This document shows positions 1 through 8,910 of a stretch of 64,000 bases of DNA, one piece after another. Each line of letters opens with the position of its first letter. The first letter of the stretch is position 1. The notes below the pieces were generated by a model. It saw only the letters and a list, made by a program, of their open reading frames with translations. It was not told the DNA's origin and searched no databases. Origin of the DNA: Flavobacteriales bacterium (GTDB lineage Bacteria; Bacteroidota; Bacteroidia; UBA10329). The stretch covers positions 1 to 64,000 of the forward strand of contig JACJZP010000002.1 of assembly GCA_020635535.1 (NCBI GenBank), in the 5' to 3' direction. The translations under genes and the position numbers were made by a program.

Positions 1-2
1 GT

Positions 3-782
3 TGGATAATGGCATTGGTGATCGGGATAACACTCGGTCTACTTGGCGGAGGAGGTTCCATTCTCACGGTTCCTGTATTGGTATACCTCATGGGAATCAA
101 TCCGGTTATTTCTACTGGTTATTCGCTCTTTATTGTTGGACTTTCCTCGCTTTTCGGAGCTTATTCTTATTTCAAAAAAGATCAGGTTGACCTAAGAACG
201 GCTGCTGTGTTCGGAGTTCCCTCCATTATAGCGGTTTATCTTTCAAGGAAGGTATTGGTTCCAGCAATTCCTGCCGAAATTTTCACTCTTGACGATTTCA
301 TTTTCACCAAGAACATGGCCATTATGGTGCTGTTCGCGGTGTTGATGATCGGGGCGTCTTACAGTATGATTAAGGGAAGAAAGGATACTGAAGAAACCAG
401 CGGTGAGATCAAGTATAACTACCCGCTTATTTTAATAGAGGGAATTGTTGTTGGAACACTCACTGGCCTTGTAGGGGCAGGAGGTGGATTCCTTATCATT
501 CCCGCGTTGGTTCTTTTCTCCGGACTGTCCATGAAAATGGCGGTAGGCACATCACTGCTCATCATAGCCGTTAAGTCTTTAATAGGTTTTCTTGGCGATG
601 TTCAGAACCATGAGATTGATTGGACATTCCTGATGATTTTTGCGGCTTTGGCGATAATCGGCATTTTTCTGGGGTCCAAACTTTCAAACATCGTCCCAGG
701 TCAAAAACTTAAACCGGCTTTTGGCTGGTTTGTACTCATCATGGGATTTTACATTCTTGGCAAAGAGCTTTTTTTCAATTGA
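3..782 (+). CDS. TauE/SafE family sulfite/anion exporter (5' end cut by window edge)
   Basis: Multi-pass inner-membrane protein of the TauE/SafE (DUF81) family, thought to export sulfite or organosulfonates. The family's internal duplication is visible: GLLGGGGSILTVP near residue 10 after the first Met and TGLVGAGGGFLIIP near residue 152, each opening a block of hydrophobic helices. The frame is open to the window edge (two codons before the first ATG at 9) and the first helix would be short if ATG 9 were the start, so the true start is probably just outside. A rhodanese lipoprotein follows 26 bases after the stop, fitting a sulfur-compound operon. Family confident; substrate inferred. Confidence 0.85.
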   Translation, partial: WIMALVIGITLGLLGGGGSILTVPVLVYLMGINPVISTGYSLFIVGLSSLFGAYSYFKKDQVDLRTAAVFGVPSIIAVYLSRKVLVPAIPAEIFTLDDFIFTKNMAIMVLFAVLMIGASYSMIKGRKDTEETSGEIKYNYPLILIEGIVVGTLTGLVGAGGGFLIIPALVLFSGLSMKMAVGTSLLIIAVKSLIGFLGDVQNHEIDWTFLMIFAALAIIGIFLGSKLSNIVPGQKLKPAFGWFVLIMGFYILGKELFFN

Positions 783-808
783 TCAATCAAAACTAAAACC
801 ATCTTAAC

Positions 809-1219
809 ATGAAACAATTAGCACATTTTTCCACTGTAGTTCTATTGGCCATCTTCATGGTTTCTTGCAGCAATGGACAGAATAAAACTGGCGCTTCCAA
901 TGGAATTGCCGAAAATGTGAATGTGGAGGAATTTTCCAAACACATTGGCAATGCGCAAGTATTGGATGTAAGAACCCCACAGGAGTGGAATGAGGGTATA
1001 ATTGAGGGTGCTACCATGGCCAATATTTACGACCAGGATTTCGAAGCTCAGCTTGGTAAACTTGACAAGGAAAAGCCAGTAGCTGTGTACTGCAAGGTTG
1101 GCGGAAGAAGTGGTCAGGCCATGGCCAAAATGAAGGAAATGGGATTCAAGGAGATTTATAACTTGAAAGGCGGAATGGATGCTTGGAAAGGCGCCAAAAA
1201 ACCAACTGTAAATCCTTAG
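809..1219 (+). CDS. Rhodanese-domain lipoprotein
   Basis: Single-domain rhodanese (sulfurtransferase) exported as a lipoprotein. The N-terminal hydrophobic segment ends in a lipobox, MVSC, with Cys20 as the lipidated residue. The rhodanese fold is shown by DVRTPQEWNEG (residues 53-63) and the active-site loop CKVGGRS (95-101), with Cys95 as persulfide carrier. The stop is one base before the next gene, so the two are surely cotranscribed. With TauE/SafE upstream and thioredoxin downstream, a role in periplasmic persulfide or thiosulfate handling is likely but inferred. Confidence 0.9.
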   Translation: MKQLAHFSTVVLLAIFMVSCSNGQNKTGASNGIAENVNVEEFSKHIGNAQVLDVRTPQEWNEGIIEGATMANIYDQDFEAQLGKLDKEKPVAVYCKVGGRSGQAMAKMKEMGFKEIYNLKGGMDAWKGAKKPTVNP

Positions 1220-1220
1220 T

Positions 1221-1838
1221 ATGAAGTACCCAACTCTTGCAATATTGATATTTGGTTCTGCACTTTTTGTAGCCACAGGCTGTGGTGAGCAGAAAGCGGA
1301 ACAGCAGCAGGTTAGGAAGAACGTGCAATACGTTTCAGGACCAGATGAAGTAACCTACCGAAGAATTGGAAAGGAGGTGATTGATACTGTGCAGGCTACG
1401 TTAAAGATGAATCTGGTCAAAGCCATGCAAGAGGGCGGGCCGGTAAATGCGGTGAACTTCTGCAATACAAAAGCCATGGAGCTAACAGATGTCTATTCAG
1501 AAAAGTATAGCACTGAAGTTAGGCGTGTTTCAGATCGGAATAGAAATCCACAAAACGCTCCAAATGAGTTTGAAGCAGCGGTTATTGAAGATTTCAAAAG
1601 CATGCTGGCAAGTGGTGAAGCAATACTTCCCAAGGTTGCTATAGACGCAGATGGAAAGAAGCATTTCTATGCACCCATTTACACAGGTGGAGTTTGCCTG
1701 ACCTGCCATGGTGATCCGAAGAACATGCAACCAGAACTGGTGTCAGTGCTGGATAGTCTATACCCGAATGATAAAGCGAGAGGATATGCCGTTGATGAAC
1801 TTCGTGGCATATGGAGTGTGAAATTCAAGAACAGTTAG
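1221..1838 (+). CDS. DUF3365 (Tll0287-like) c-type heme lipoprotein
   Basis: Predicted envelope lipoprotein (lipobox ATGC, Cys21) with a DUF3365/Tll0287-like domain, a PAS-like fold that binds heme. The motif CLTCH (residues 159-163) is a CxxCH covalent heme site, and FCNTKA near residue 80 matches the conserved N-terminal part of the domain. About 205 residues, normal for the family. It starts one base after the rhodanese stop and ends two bases before the thioredoxin start. Function is not established; a redox sensor or electron-transfer role in the same sulfur module is plausible. Confidence 0.82.
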   Translation: MKYPTLAILIFGSALFVATGCGEQKAEQQQVRKNVQYVSGPDEVTYRRIGKEVIDTVQATLKMNLVKAMQEGGPVNAVNFCNTKAMELTDVYSEKYSTEVRRVSDRNRNPQNAPNEFEAAVIEDFKSMLASGEAILPKVAIDADGKKHFYAPIYTGGVCLTCHGDPKNMQPELVSVLDSLYPNDKARGYAVDELRGIWSVKFKNS

Positions 1839-1840
1839 AA

Positions 1841-2137
1841 ATGGCAAATTTCAGCGAACTAATTAATTCAGATAAGCCTGTACTTATTGATTTTTCTGCC
1901 GAATGGTGTGGTCCATGCAAAATGATGGGGCCTATTCTTCAGGAAGTACATAAAAAAGTGGATGGCCGGGCAAAGATCTATAAGATAGATGTTGACAGGA
2001 ATCCTAAAGTAGCAGCCAAATACCAGATTCAAGGTGTTCCTACTTTGATGGTATTCAAAAACGGTAAGATGGTTTGGCGACAGAGTGGCGTAGTACCAGC
2101 GCACCATTTAGTGGAGATATTGGAGAAGAACAGTTAA
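1841..2137 (+). CDS. Thioredoxin
   Basis: Thioredoxin-fold dithiol protein of 98 residues with the classic WCGPC active site (Cys23, Cys26) and the cis-proline region GVPTLMVFKNG. A start at ATG 1811 in the same frame would overlap the upstream gene by 28 bases and add ten residues foreign to the family; ATG 1841, two bases after the upstream stop, gives the normal N-terminus. No signal peptide, so cytoplasmic. Last gene of the sulfur/redox operon; a strong hairpin follows. It probably reduces the module's sulfurtransferase or general substrates. Confidence 0.9.
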   Translation: MANFSELINSDKPVLIDFSAEWCGPCKMMGPILQEVHKKVDGRAKIYKIDVDRNPKVAAKYQIQGVPTLMVFKNGKMVWRQSGVVPAHHLVEILEKNS

Positions 2138-2162
2138 GTTCTTCTTGAGTCACGATTAATTG

Positions 2163-2192
2163 AAAGGGGAATCCAAATTTGGATTCCCCTTT
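2163..2192. terminator. Perfect hairpin after thioredoxin gene
   Basis: A 30-base perfect inverted repeat: arms AAAGGGGAATCC and GGATTCCCCTTT around AAATTT, starting 25 bases after the thioredoxin stop. Position and shape fit a rho-independent terminator closing the first operon, although the T tract is short. Confidence 0.75.
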
Positions 2193-2350
2193 GTGTTTAT
2201 GCTATTTCAATTATGAGGTAATATTTGCTTAACGAACATAACATTGGAGTAACGCAATCTTAAACCTATTGTAAGTCTTTGCGCCAATGGCGGTAACAAA
2301 ACAATGATTGCTTTGCAGCGGATTCTAACCAAAACCAAACAATCATTAAA

Positions 2351-3703
2351 ATGAAAAGAAGTTACCTGAATTTCGTGGCAATTGTTGGCCTTGCTGCCAG
2401 TATTGCTGTTCTTCCATCCTGTAACAAGAAGGAAGGTTGTACCGATCCTACTGCCAGCAACTACGATGCTGATGCTAAAGAGGATGACGGCTCATGTGCT
2501 TATGATGCTGCAACCAAAAGCGGAACCATCTCTGCTGATGAGACGTGGACCGCAGACCGAATCTACTTCCTACAAGGACGTGTTGTAGTTGCAAGCGGTG
2601 TTACCCTTACTATTGAGAAAGGAGCTATCATCAAAGGAAAGCAAGGAACCGAGACCAATGCTTCTGCACTGATTATTGCCCGTGGAGGAAAGATTATTGC
2701 TAACGGAACCGCTAGTGAGCCGATCATTTTCACTTCTGAATTGGATGACATCGAATTGGGCGAGAAAGTAGGTACTACACTTACAAAGACCGACAATGAG
2801 AAGTGGGGTGGACTTATCATCCTTGGTAGCGCTCCTATCTCTGCTGAGAACGGTGATACTGAAGGAAACATCGAAGGTATTCCAGCTAACTCTGGAGTAG
2901 GTGTATATGGTGGTAGCAATGCTACTGACAACTCAGGCATTTTGAACTACGTTTCTATCCGTCATGGTGGTGTAACCATTGGTGAAGGAAACGAGATCAA
3001 CGGTCTTACGCTTGGTGGTGTTGGTTCTGGAACTTCTATCTCTAACCTTGAGATCTACGCTACTTTGGATGACGGTATCGAATTCTTCGGAGGTACTGTA
3101 GACCTTACTGATGTTCTTGTATTCTACCAAGGAGACGATGGTTTGGATGTTGACCAGAATTTTGCTGGTAGCGTAACTGGTTTCGCAGTTATTCACGGTG
3201 ACGGAATCGGTACTGACGAAGGTCTTGAGATCGATGGTCCAGAAGGAACTACCAACGTAAACGGACAGTTCACTATCGCAAACGGTATCTGTAAGTACGT
3301 TGATGCTTCAGGTTCAGGTTCAGCTGCTGATTTCAAATCAGAGGCTCAAGGTTTCGTTCAGAACGTAACTTTCGATTACTCTGCTCTTGGTGGTAAAGCT
3401 GTTAAGTTCCGTACCAAGTTCGATGGTTCTTGCAACCACAAAGCAGATGCTTACTCATACCTTGTAAGCCCAAGCGGTGCTCAGTCTCTTTCTTTAACCG
3501 GATGTTCTATCGCTGGTGGAACTAAGGTTTACGATGGTGATGAGGATCTTTCTGCTAACCCTCCAGTACCAACTGCGTGCCCAACTGAGTTGGCTGCTGC
3601 TCAAACTGCTGCTGCAGCGGCAGTAACAAACGGTGCTGGTTCTTCTTACGATTACGCTGGTAAGTTCACTTGGGGAGCTGCTGGTTCTAGAGGAGAGCTA
3701 TAA
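2351..3703 (+). CDS. Beta-helix-like outer-surface lipoprotein
   Basis: Secreted lipoprotein of 450 residues: signal peptide with lipobox LPSC (Cys24), then a short Cys-bounded acidic segment (Cys30 to Cys49, CTDP..NYDADA...DGSC) that recurs in marine Bacteroidota surface proteins and resembles a calcium-binding loop, then a long Gly/Ile/Val-rich region that looks like a right-handed parallel beta-helix (LIIARGGKIIANGTASEPIIFTS and similar rungs). Codon choice is strongly skewed to a few codons, suggesting high expression. It has its own terminator and lies directly before a TonB-dependent receptor, so it may be a surface partner of that transporter. No enzyme motif recognised. Confidence 0.75.
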   Translation: MKRSYLNFVAIVGLAASIAVLPSCNKKEGCTDPTASNYDADAKEDDGSCAYDAATKSGTISADETWTADRIYFLQGRVVVASGVTLTIEKGAIIKGKQGTETNASALIIARGGKIIANGTASEPIIFTSELDDIELGEKVGTTLTKTDNEKWGGLIILGSAPISAENGDTEGNIEGIPANSGVGVYGGSNATDNSGILNYVSIRHGGVTIGEGNEINGLTLGGVGSGTSISNLEIYATLDDGIEFFGGTVDLTDVLVFYQGDDGLDVDQNFAGSVTGFAVIHGDGIGTDEGLEIDGPEGTTNVNGQFTIANGICKYVDASGSGSAADFKSEAQGFVQNVTFDYSALGGKAVKFRTKFDGSCNHKADAYSYLVSPSGAQSLSLTGCSIAGGTKVYDGDEDLSANPPVPTACPTELAAAQTAAAAAVTNGAGSSYDYAGKFTWGAAGSRGEL

Positions 3704-3728
3704 GCATTACCTTATATAATTGTTAAGA

Positions 3729-3756
3729 AAGCCCTGCGATGAAAATCGCAGGGCTT
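3729..3756. terminator. Terminator hairpin between lipoprotein and TonB receptor
   Basis: Perfect 12-bp stem AAGCCCTGCGAT / ATCGCAGGGCTT with a GAAA tetraloop, followed by CTTTGCTTT. It begins 26 bases after the lipoprotein stop. The hairpin also contains the in-frame ATG at 3739, so that ATG cannot be the receptor's real start. Confidence 0.85.
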
Positions 3757-3810
3757 CTTTGCTTTAATCTTGCGCAACTTTTTGAATACGTTCAACCAAT
3801 ACAGAATATC

Positions 3811-6648
3811 ATGAGGAGATCAGCTCTCATCATCGCATTTCTAACCATTACCAACATTTTATCTGCACAACAGAAAGGCTACATCCGAGGCAACATCGGA
3901 GATGGCCAGTTCGGAGGCCCGCTTATTGGTGCCAACGTAACTGTTCCTGCGCTTTCTGGAGTCGGTGCAACAACCGATTTTGACGGAAACTATTCAATTA
4001 CCCTCGATCCTGGAGTTTACGAGGTGAAAGTCTCCTACATCTCGTTTGCCGATCAGGTGTTCAAGGATGTGGAGGTGAAGGCCGGAGAAGTGACCAAGAT
4101 CGATGCGGTTTTGGAAATGGCATCTCAGGAAGTAGCCATGGTTGAAGTTGTAGCAACGGTTCGCAAGAACTCGGAGGCTGGGGTACTGATGGACATCAAG
4201 AATGCCACGGTTGTTACTGACGGTCTTTCAGCTCAATCCTTCCGAAAAGTTGGAGATTCAGACCTTTCAGGAGCTATTAGAAGGGTTACGGGTGTAACTG
4301 TTCAGAATGGTAAATACGTGTATGTGCGTGGATTGGGTGACCGTTATACGAAAACTGTCATGAACGGCATGCCACTTCCAGGTCTCGACCCGGATGTGAA
4401 CGCTGTGCAGATCGACATCTTTCCAACGTCTGTTCTGGAAAATGTGAGTGTGGCAAAGACCTTTTCACCAGATCTTTTCGGAGATTTCACGGGAGGTTTG
4501 GTCAATGTGGTCACCAAGAAATTCCCGGAGGAAAAAACAACGCAGATCGGACTCAGCTTTACTTATGTTCCCGGTCAACATTTTAATAAGGACTACATAC
4601 TTTATTCACGAGGTAAGACCGATTTTCTCGGATTTGATGACGGAACGCGCAAGTTGCCAATCGATGGCAAAACAGTGATTCCAGATGAAACGCAGGTGAA
4701 ACCTGAACTGGAAACCATTACAAGAAGCTTCAATTCTGAACTGAGTGCTAAGAAGACCTTAGCGTTCATGAACACCTCGTTCAATTTTAATCACGGTAAT
4801 CAGCTGAACAAAGAAAACGGAACCACTTTCGGTTACAATTTCGTTTTCCGTTATGCCAGCGAACGTTCCTTTTACAAGGATTTCCAGTCAAACGATTATT
4901 TGAAGGATACCGGAGACACCATTAACGAATTGGAGCGTCAGCGTACGCGTTTAGGAGATGTTGGAAACGAGAATGTGCTTTGGAACGCCCTTCTTACTGG
5001 AAGTATGAAAAAGGGCAACAACAGCATCACAGCAATGGTGCTATACAATCAGAGCAATCAGTCAACAGCGGCTCAGCGTGTAAATCAGGATTTTGAGCAG
5101 AATCAGGCCACGTTGGTGGAGAATATCCTTACCTATTCGCAGCGCAGTATGGCCAACTTCCAGTTAAATGGTGCACACAGAGTTGGAATTGCTGAGTTGG
5201 AGTGGGGTAATTCTTTCAGCTATTCAAGGGTCTATGATCCAGACTTCCGCGAAACGCGTATTTCAATTACTGATGGCGATACGGCACTTACAACAGGAAA
5301 CGGTGCAGGCATCGATCGTTTTTGGAGAAACCTGAACGAATTCAACGAAACATTCAGATTTGATGCAAAAGTGAAAGTTCACGAGAATATTTCTATCAAA
5401 GTTGGTGCGGCCGAAACATATCGTACGCGTGAGTTTTCCGTGTTCTCTTACAAGCATCGGCCAAATAACTTGAACGATGTAAGTTTTGATCCGAATTGGT
5501 ATTTGCAGAGCGATAACATCTGGTCTGCCGATCCTTCTTCTTCGTCATACCGAGATGGAACTTATACCATCGGTAACTTCCAGCCTGCCAACCAATACAG
5601 CGCCAGCCAGAACATTCTTGGAGTTTATGCAATGGCAGAACAGCAGGTGCTTAAGAAACTGAACCTTGTCTATGGTCTTCGTGTAGAATACACACTCATG
5701 TTCTATGATGGGGTAAACCAGACCAACACGGTTCGATACCTCAATCAGAAAACACTTGATACGCCAAGTTTTCTACCTGCTTTGAACTTGGTTTACAAAG
5801 CCACAGATAAAATGAATCTGCGTGCAGGATACAGCAGAACCATTGCACGTCCTTCTTTCAAAGAAAAGTCTGAGGCCGAGATCTACGACCCGATCACCAA
5901 GCGTACATTCTCAGGTAACCTTGATCTGAAATTGACCAACATCGATAATGTGGATCTACGCTACGAGTACTTTATCGGTGGTAAGGACATGGTTTCGTTG
6001 GGCGGATTCTACAAGCGGTTTGATGGCCACATTGAATTGGTATCGTTTGAAACGGCACCAGATAACCTGAAGCCGCGTAACTCAGGTATTGCACACGTGT
6101 TCGGTGGCGAGTTTGAGATACGTAAAGGGTTGCGTGCACACACCTCTTCCAAATTCCTTCAAGGGTTCTTCTTTGCAGCCAACGTTTCTATTGTCCACTC
6201 AATGGTTGATATGACCAGTGTTTTGGTGGATAACAACGGTAAAACCGAGCTGCAACTGCGTCAAGAGAATGCTCGGAACGGTGAGACGATCAATAAGTTC
6301 AGACGCATGACGGGTCAGTCGCCTTATGCGGTGAATGCCAGTATCTCTTATGAGCTCGACAACAATCGTGGTAATATCTCTTTGGCCTATAACGTTCAGG
6401 GCGATCAGCTTACAATTATCGGTTCGGGCCGTGTGCCAGATATTTACACAATTGCTTTCCACAGCTTGAATTTCAATGCGTATGTGAATGTGGGTGAAAA
6501 ACGCAATTCACGCATCACGCTTCGTGTTCAGAACATGCTCAATGACGATAGAACGCTTGTCTATCGATCATACAAGGCAGAGGATCAGAAGTTCACCAGT
6601 TTCAAGCCAGGGCCAAGCATAAGATTAGCATATCAGTACAGTTTCTAA
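3811..6648 (+). CDS. TonB-dependent outer-membrane receptor
   Basis: TonB-dependent transporter of 945 residues. The start at ATG 3811 gives a clean signal peptide (MRRSALIIAFLTITNILSAQ); the earlier in-frame ATG 3739 sits in a terminator. Domains in order: carboxypeptidase-regulatory-like beta-sandwich (about 25-115, with DFDGNYSITLDPGVYEV), plug domain (about 130-260, KYVYVRGLGDRYTKTVMNG... and FTGGLVNVVTKKFP), and a 22-strand-type beta-barrel ending in ...LAYQYSF with the terminal aromatic typical of outer-membrane proteins. No SusD partner follows, so it is not a standard polysaccharide locus. The lipoprotein just upstream may work with it. Substrate unknown. Confidence 0.92.
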   Translation: MRRSALIIAFLTITNILSAQQKGYIRGNIGDGQFGGPLIGANVTVPALSGVGATTDFDGNYSITLDPGVYEVKVSYISFADQVFKDVEVKAGEVTKIDAVLEMASQEVAMVEVVATVRKNSEAGVLMDIKNATVVTDGLSAQSFRKVGDSDLSGAIRRVTGVTVQNGKYVYVRGLGDRYTKTVMNGMPLPGLDPDVNAVQIDIFPTSVLENVSVAKTFSPDLFGDFTGGLVNVVTKKFPEEKTTQIGLSFTYVPGQHFNKDYILYSRGKTDFLGFDDGTRKLPIDGKTVIPDETQVKPELETITRSFNSELSAKKTLAFMNTSFNFNHGNQLNKENGTTFGYNFVFRYASERSFYKDFQSNDYLKDTGDTINELERQRTRLGDVGNENVLWNALLTGSMKKGNNSITAMVLYNQSNQSTAAQRVNQDFEQNQATLVENILTYSQRSMANFQLNGAHRVGIAELEWGNSFSYSRVYDPDFRETRISITDGDTALTTGNGAGIDRFWRNLNEFNETFRFDAKVKVHENISIKVGAAETYRTREFSVFSYKHRPNNLNDVSFDPNWYLQSDNIWSADPSSSSYRDGTYTIGNFQPANQYSASQNILGVYAMAEQQVLKKLNLVYGLRVEYTLMFYDGVNQTNTVRYLNQKTLDTPSFLPALNLVYKATDKMNLRAGYSRTIARPSFKEKSEAEIYDPITKRTFSGNLDLKLTNIDNVDLRYEYFIGGKDMVSLGGFYKRFDGHIELVSFETAPDNLKPRNSGIAHVFGGEFEIRKGLRAHTSSKFLQGFFFAANVSIVHSMVDMTSVLVDNNGKTELQLRQENARNGETINKFRRMTGQSPYAVNASISYELDNNRGNISLAYNVQGDQLTIIGSGRVPDIYTIAFHSLNFNAYVNVGEKRNSRITLRVQNMLNDDRTLVYRSYKAEDQKFTSFKPGPSIRLAYQYSF

Positions 6649-6668
6649 GCAGTATTTGATTGAACGAA

Positions 6669-6701
6669 GAAGCCCCGCTTGGAATTTCCAAGCGGGGCTT
6701 C
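6669..6701. terminator. Bidirectional terminator between convergent genes
   Basis: Inverted repeat GAAGCCCCGCTTGGAA / TTCCAAGCGGGGCTTC, a 16-bp match around one base (so a slightly shorter real stem), lying between the receptor stop at 6648 and the convergent protease stop at 6728. It is flanked by a T-rich run on the plus side, so it can serve both genes. Confidence 0.85.
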
Positions 6702-6727
6702 ATTTTGCAGATGTTTTTAATTCTGAA

Positions 6728-8809
6728 TTAGTTTTTCACAAATCTCAAGGTCTTCTGACCATGTTGAGTGTTCATTTGGATAAAGTAGAACCCTGCGTTC
6801 AAATTTGAATCAAAATCGCTCAAGGATATACGATTAAGTCCTGCATTTAGGCTTCTGCCGAAAGAAGCTATCATCTTTCCGGTAACGTCTACCAAGTTGA
6901 ATGTGAATTGATCTGCCTCCTGAAGTTTCAATTCAAGCTGACTTGAACCGTTGATCGGGTTAGGGTAGATGCTTGCGGTCAAAAGGCCATCTATCTCATT
7001 GATTCCTACACCATGGTTAGGATTAATGTTGATATCGTCAAGGTAGAGATAGCTCTGTTGGTCGCTTGTCGCTTGAAACTTTATAAGTACATGCTCTTCT
7101 CCAGCCATGGTAGCCAAAGAAACATCTTCATCGCGCCACTGATTGGCATTCGGTACAAATGTGCTCGAAACATTGGAACCCGCAGTGTTCAGGCCATCTC
7201 CGTCTTCTGTAAAGCGCAGCGTCCATGTTTCGCCACAGTTGCGCGATACATAAATGCGCAATTGCTCATCATGATCTGTGCTGTTTCTATTCGCATGAGC
7301 ATACTTAAAGGTCATAACAGCATCACTGGTCTGAACTTCGCTCATATCAATTGGAGGGCTGATCAGGCTATTGACATTTCCAGAAGTAATGCTTCTGAGA
7401 TTGATGCGGGCTGATGCACTTCCTGTGGCAGAAGCAGCAGTGGTCCTTTGCCAAGTGAGCCCACCTGGAGTTTCAATGCTCCACTCAAACATAGGGTCTG
7501 CATTATCTGGAAAACTGGCATCCTCCATACCTTCTTCAAATAGACCATCTATACCACCACCAACTTCGGTTACAGTTATTGCATCTTGAATAGTGTGTGA
7601 ATTAGAACCTGCATCGGTAGTTACAGTAAGTGTTACGTCATATACACCGGCCGTGTTGTAGGTAACCGATGGGTTCGGGTCATTACTGCTTGATGGAGTT
7701 CCGCCTGGGAAACTCCAATTCCATACCCAACTTGGGTCTTCATCAGCGCCCCAGAGGTTGTCGTCAAAGGTTACTTGGTAACCTTCGCAACCAAGCGATT
7801 TGTCAAGAGCAAAGTCTACCACGGGTACACAAGATGGCGCGGTGTAGCCATCGTTGGTTCCGGTGTTGTTTCTGTTCTCAGTTCCCCAGTAGTAATTTCT
7901 GCCTCCAACACTTGAATTGGCCGCTGATTGCATTCTACTGGCCTGTCCAGCGGTAAACATGCGTGCGCAAGAAGAATAATCCATATGATTCTGGACGTTA
8001 TCTAAGCTACCACAGGATTGTTGTGATGTGTTGCAACTTCCAGAAGTTCCTATGGTGTTTGGAGTATCAGAAACGTTATCATCAAAGTTGCAATTGGAGC
8101 TTTGCTCCGGTTCATTGGTCGGCCCCCAAGTGTGGTTCAGATTTAGCCAGTGGCCGAATTCATGGGCCAGACTTCCTTGAAATTGAGCAGCACGGATAAT
8201 GATACCGTTACTCTGTGCACCATTTGTGCCGGGTAGGAACGTGTATCCTCCCGCACCGCTACCAACGCTTTGTACAAGCCAAACTTGCAGATACCTTCTG
8301 CTACCTGTATTCCAGTTAATTAGACTTTTAACGTTTTCGCCTGCGCCTTCGGTCAGTTCAGATTGTGTTCTGGTTATTCCATCTGTGCAGTTGCCTTCGT
8401 TGTCGATTTTTGCCAATCGGAGTTCGCACTGTGTGTCGCCAATTATACCTTGAAACGCAGATACAACGCCCGAAATGTTGCCGTTCTGGCCTCTTAGTTC
8501 CTCGTTTGCAGCTTCTATGGCATTGATTATGGTTTGTTTTGAAAGATTCTCTGCCCCGTTGTTATGAATGACATGAACAACGGTAGGAATAACCTTAAGT
8601 CCACCGGCACGGTCAAATTCCGGTAGTTGCATGTACTCCTGATACTCTCTTTCGAGCTGTTCTTGAAGGGCTCTGGCTTCCGCATCATTCGCCAAGACTT
8701 CATTGGTATGACTGTGGGTGGTGCACGTGAGCTTCTCTTGAGCCTGTGCACTGAATACGGTCACTGCTGTAAAAACAGTGAAAAGCTTTAGTGAACTGAT
8801 AATTTTCAT
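6728..8809 (-). CDS. Secreted M43-family zinc metalloprotease with PKD domain and type IX sorting tail
   Basis: Extracellular protease of 693 residues. Signal peptide to about residue 23; pappalysin-like (M43) catalytic domain with HEFGHWLNLNH at 216-226, where His216, His220 and His226 bind zinc and Glu217 is catalytic, and MDYSSC as the Met-turn. Next come a PKD domain (WNWSFPGGTPSSSNDPNP...), a beta-sandwich of the jelly-roll type, and a C-terminal type A T9SS sorting domain (YPNPINGSS to the KTLRFVKN end). The protein is therefore exported by the type IX system and anchored or released at the surface. Transcribed alone. Confidence 0.93.
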   Translation of the reverse strand: MKIISSLKLFTVFTAVTVFSAQAQEKLTCTTHSHTNEVLANDAEARALQEQLEREYQEYMQLPEFDRAGGLKVIPTVVHVIHNNGAENLSKQTIINAIEAANEELRGQNGNISGVVSAFQGIIGDTQCELRLAKIDNEGNCTDGITRTQSELTEGAGENVKSLINWNTGSRRYLQVWLVQSVGSGAGGYTFLPGTNGAQSNGIIIRAAQFQGSLAHEFGHWLNLNHTWGPTNEPEQSSNCNFDDNVSDTPNTIGTSGSCNTSQQSCGSLDNVQNHMDYSSCARMFTAGQASRMQSAANSSVGGRNYYWGTENRNNTGTNDGYTAPSCVPVVDFALDKSLGCEGYQVTFDDNLWGADEDPSWVWNWSFPGGTPSSSNDPNPSVTYNTAGVYDVTLTVTTDAGSNSHTIQDAITVTEVGGGIDGLFEEGMEDASFPDNADPMFEWSIETPGGLTWQRTTAASATGSASARINLRSITSGNVNSLISPPIDMSEVQTSDAVMTFKYAHANRNSTDHDEQLRIYVSRNCGETWTLRFTEDGDGLNTAGSNVSSTFVPNANQWRDEDVSLATMAGEEHVLIKFQATSDQQSYLYLDDININPNHGVGINEIDGLLTASIYPNPINGSSQLELKLQEADQFTFNLVDVTGKMIASFGRSLNAGLNRISLSDFDSNLNAGFYFIQMNTQHGQKTLRFVKN

Positions 8810-8910
8810 TCGGTTTGATTTGACCAGCTTACTTAACGCAAGCGGTGCTTAATTTGTTCCGAGCGAATATACATGCCACAGTGAAGCTACATTAGCCCGC
8901 TGGTTGACAT

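Noticed and set aside
3739..3810. Extended N-terminus for the first TonB receptor
   Set aside because: The ATG at 3739 is inside a perfect terminator hairpin; the signal peptide begins at 3811.
8131..8165. M43 protease has Asn in place of Gly in HExxHxxGxxH
   Set aside because: HEFGHWLNLNH-type motifs are frequent in Bacteroidota M43 proteases, so this is normal variation and not a defect.
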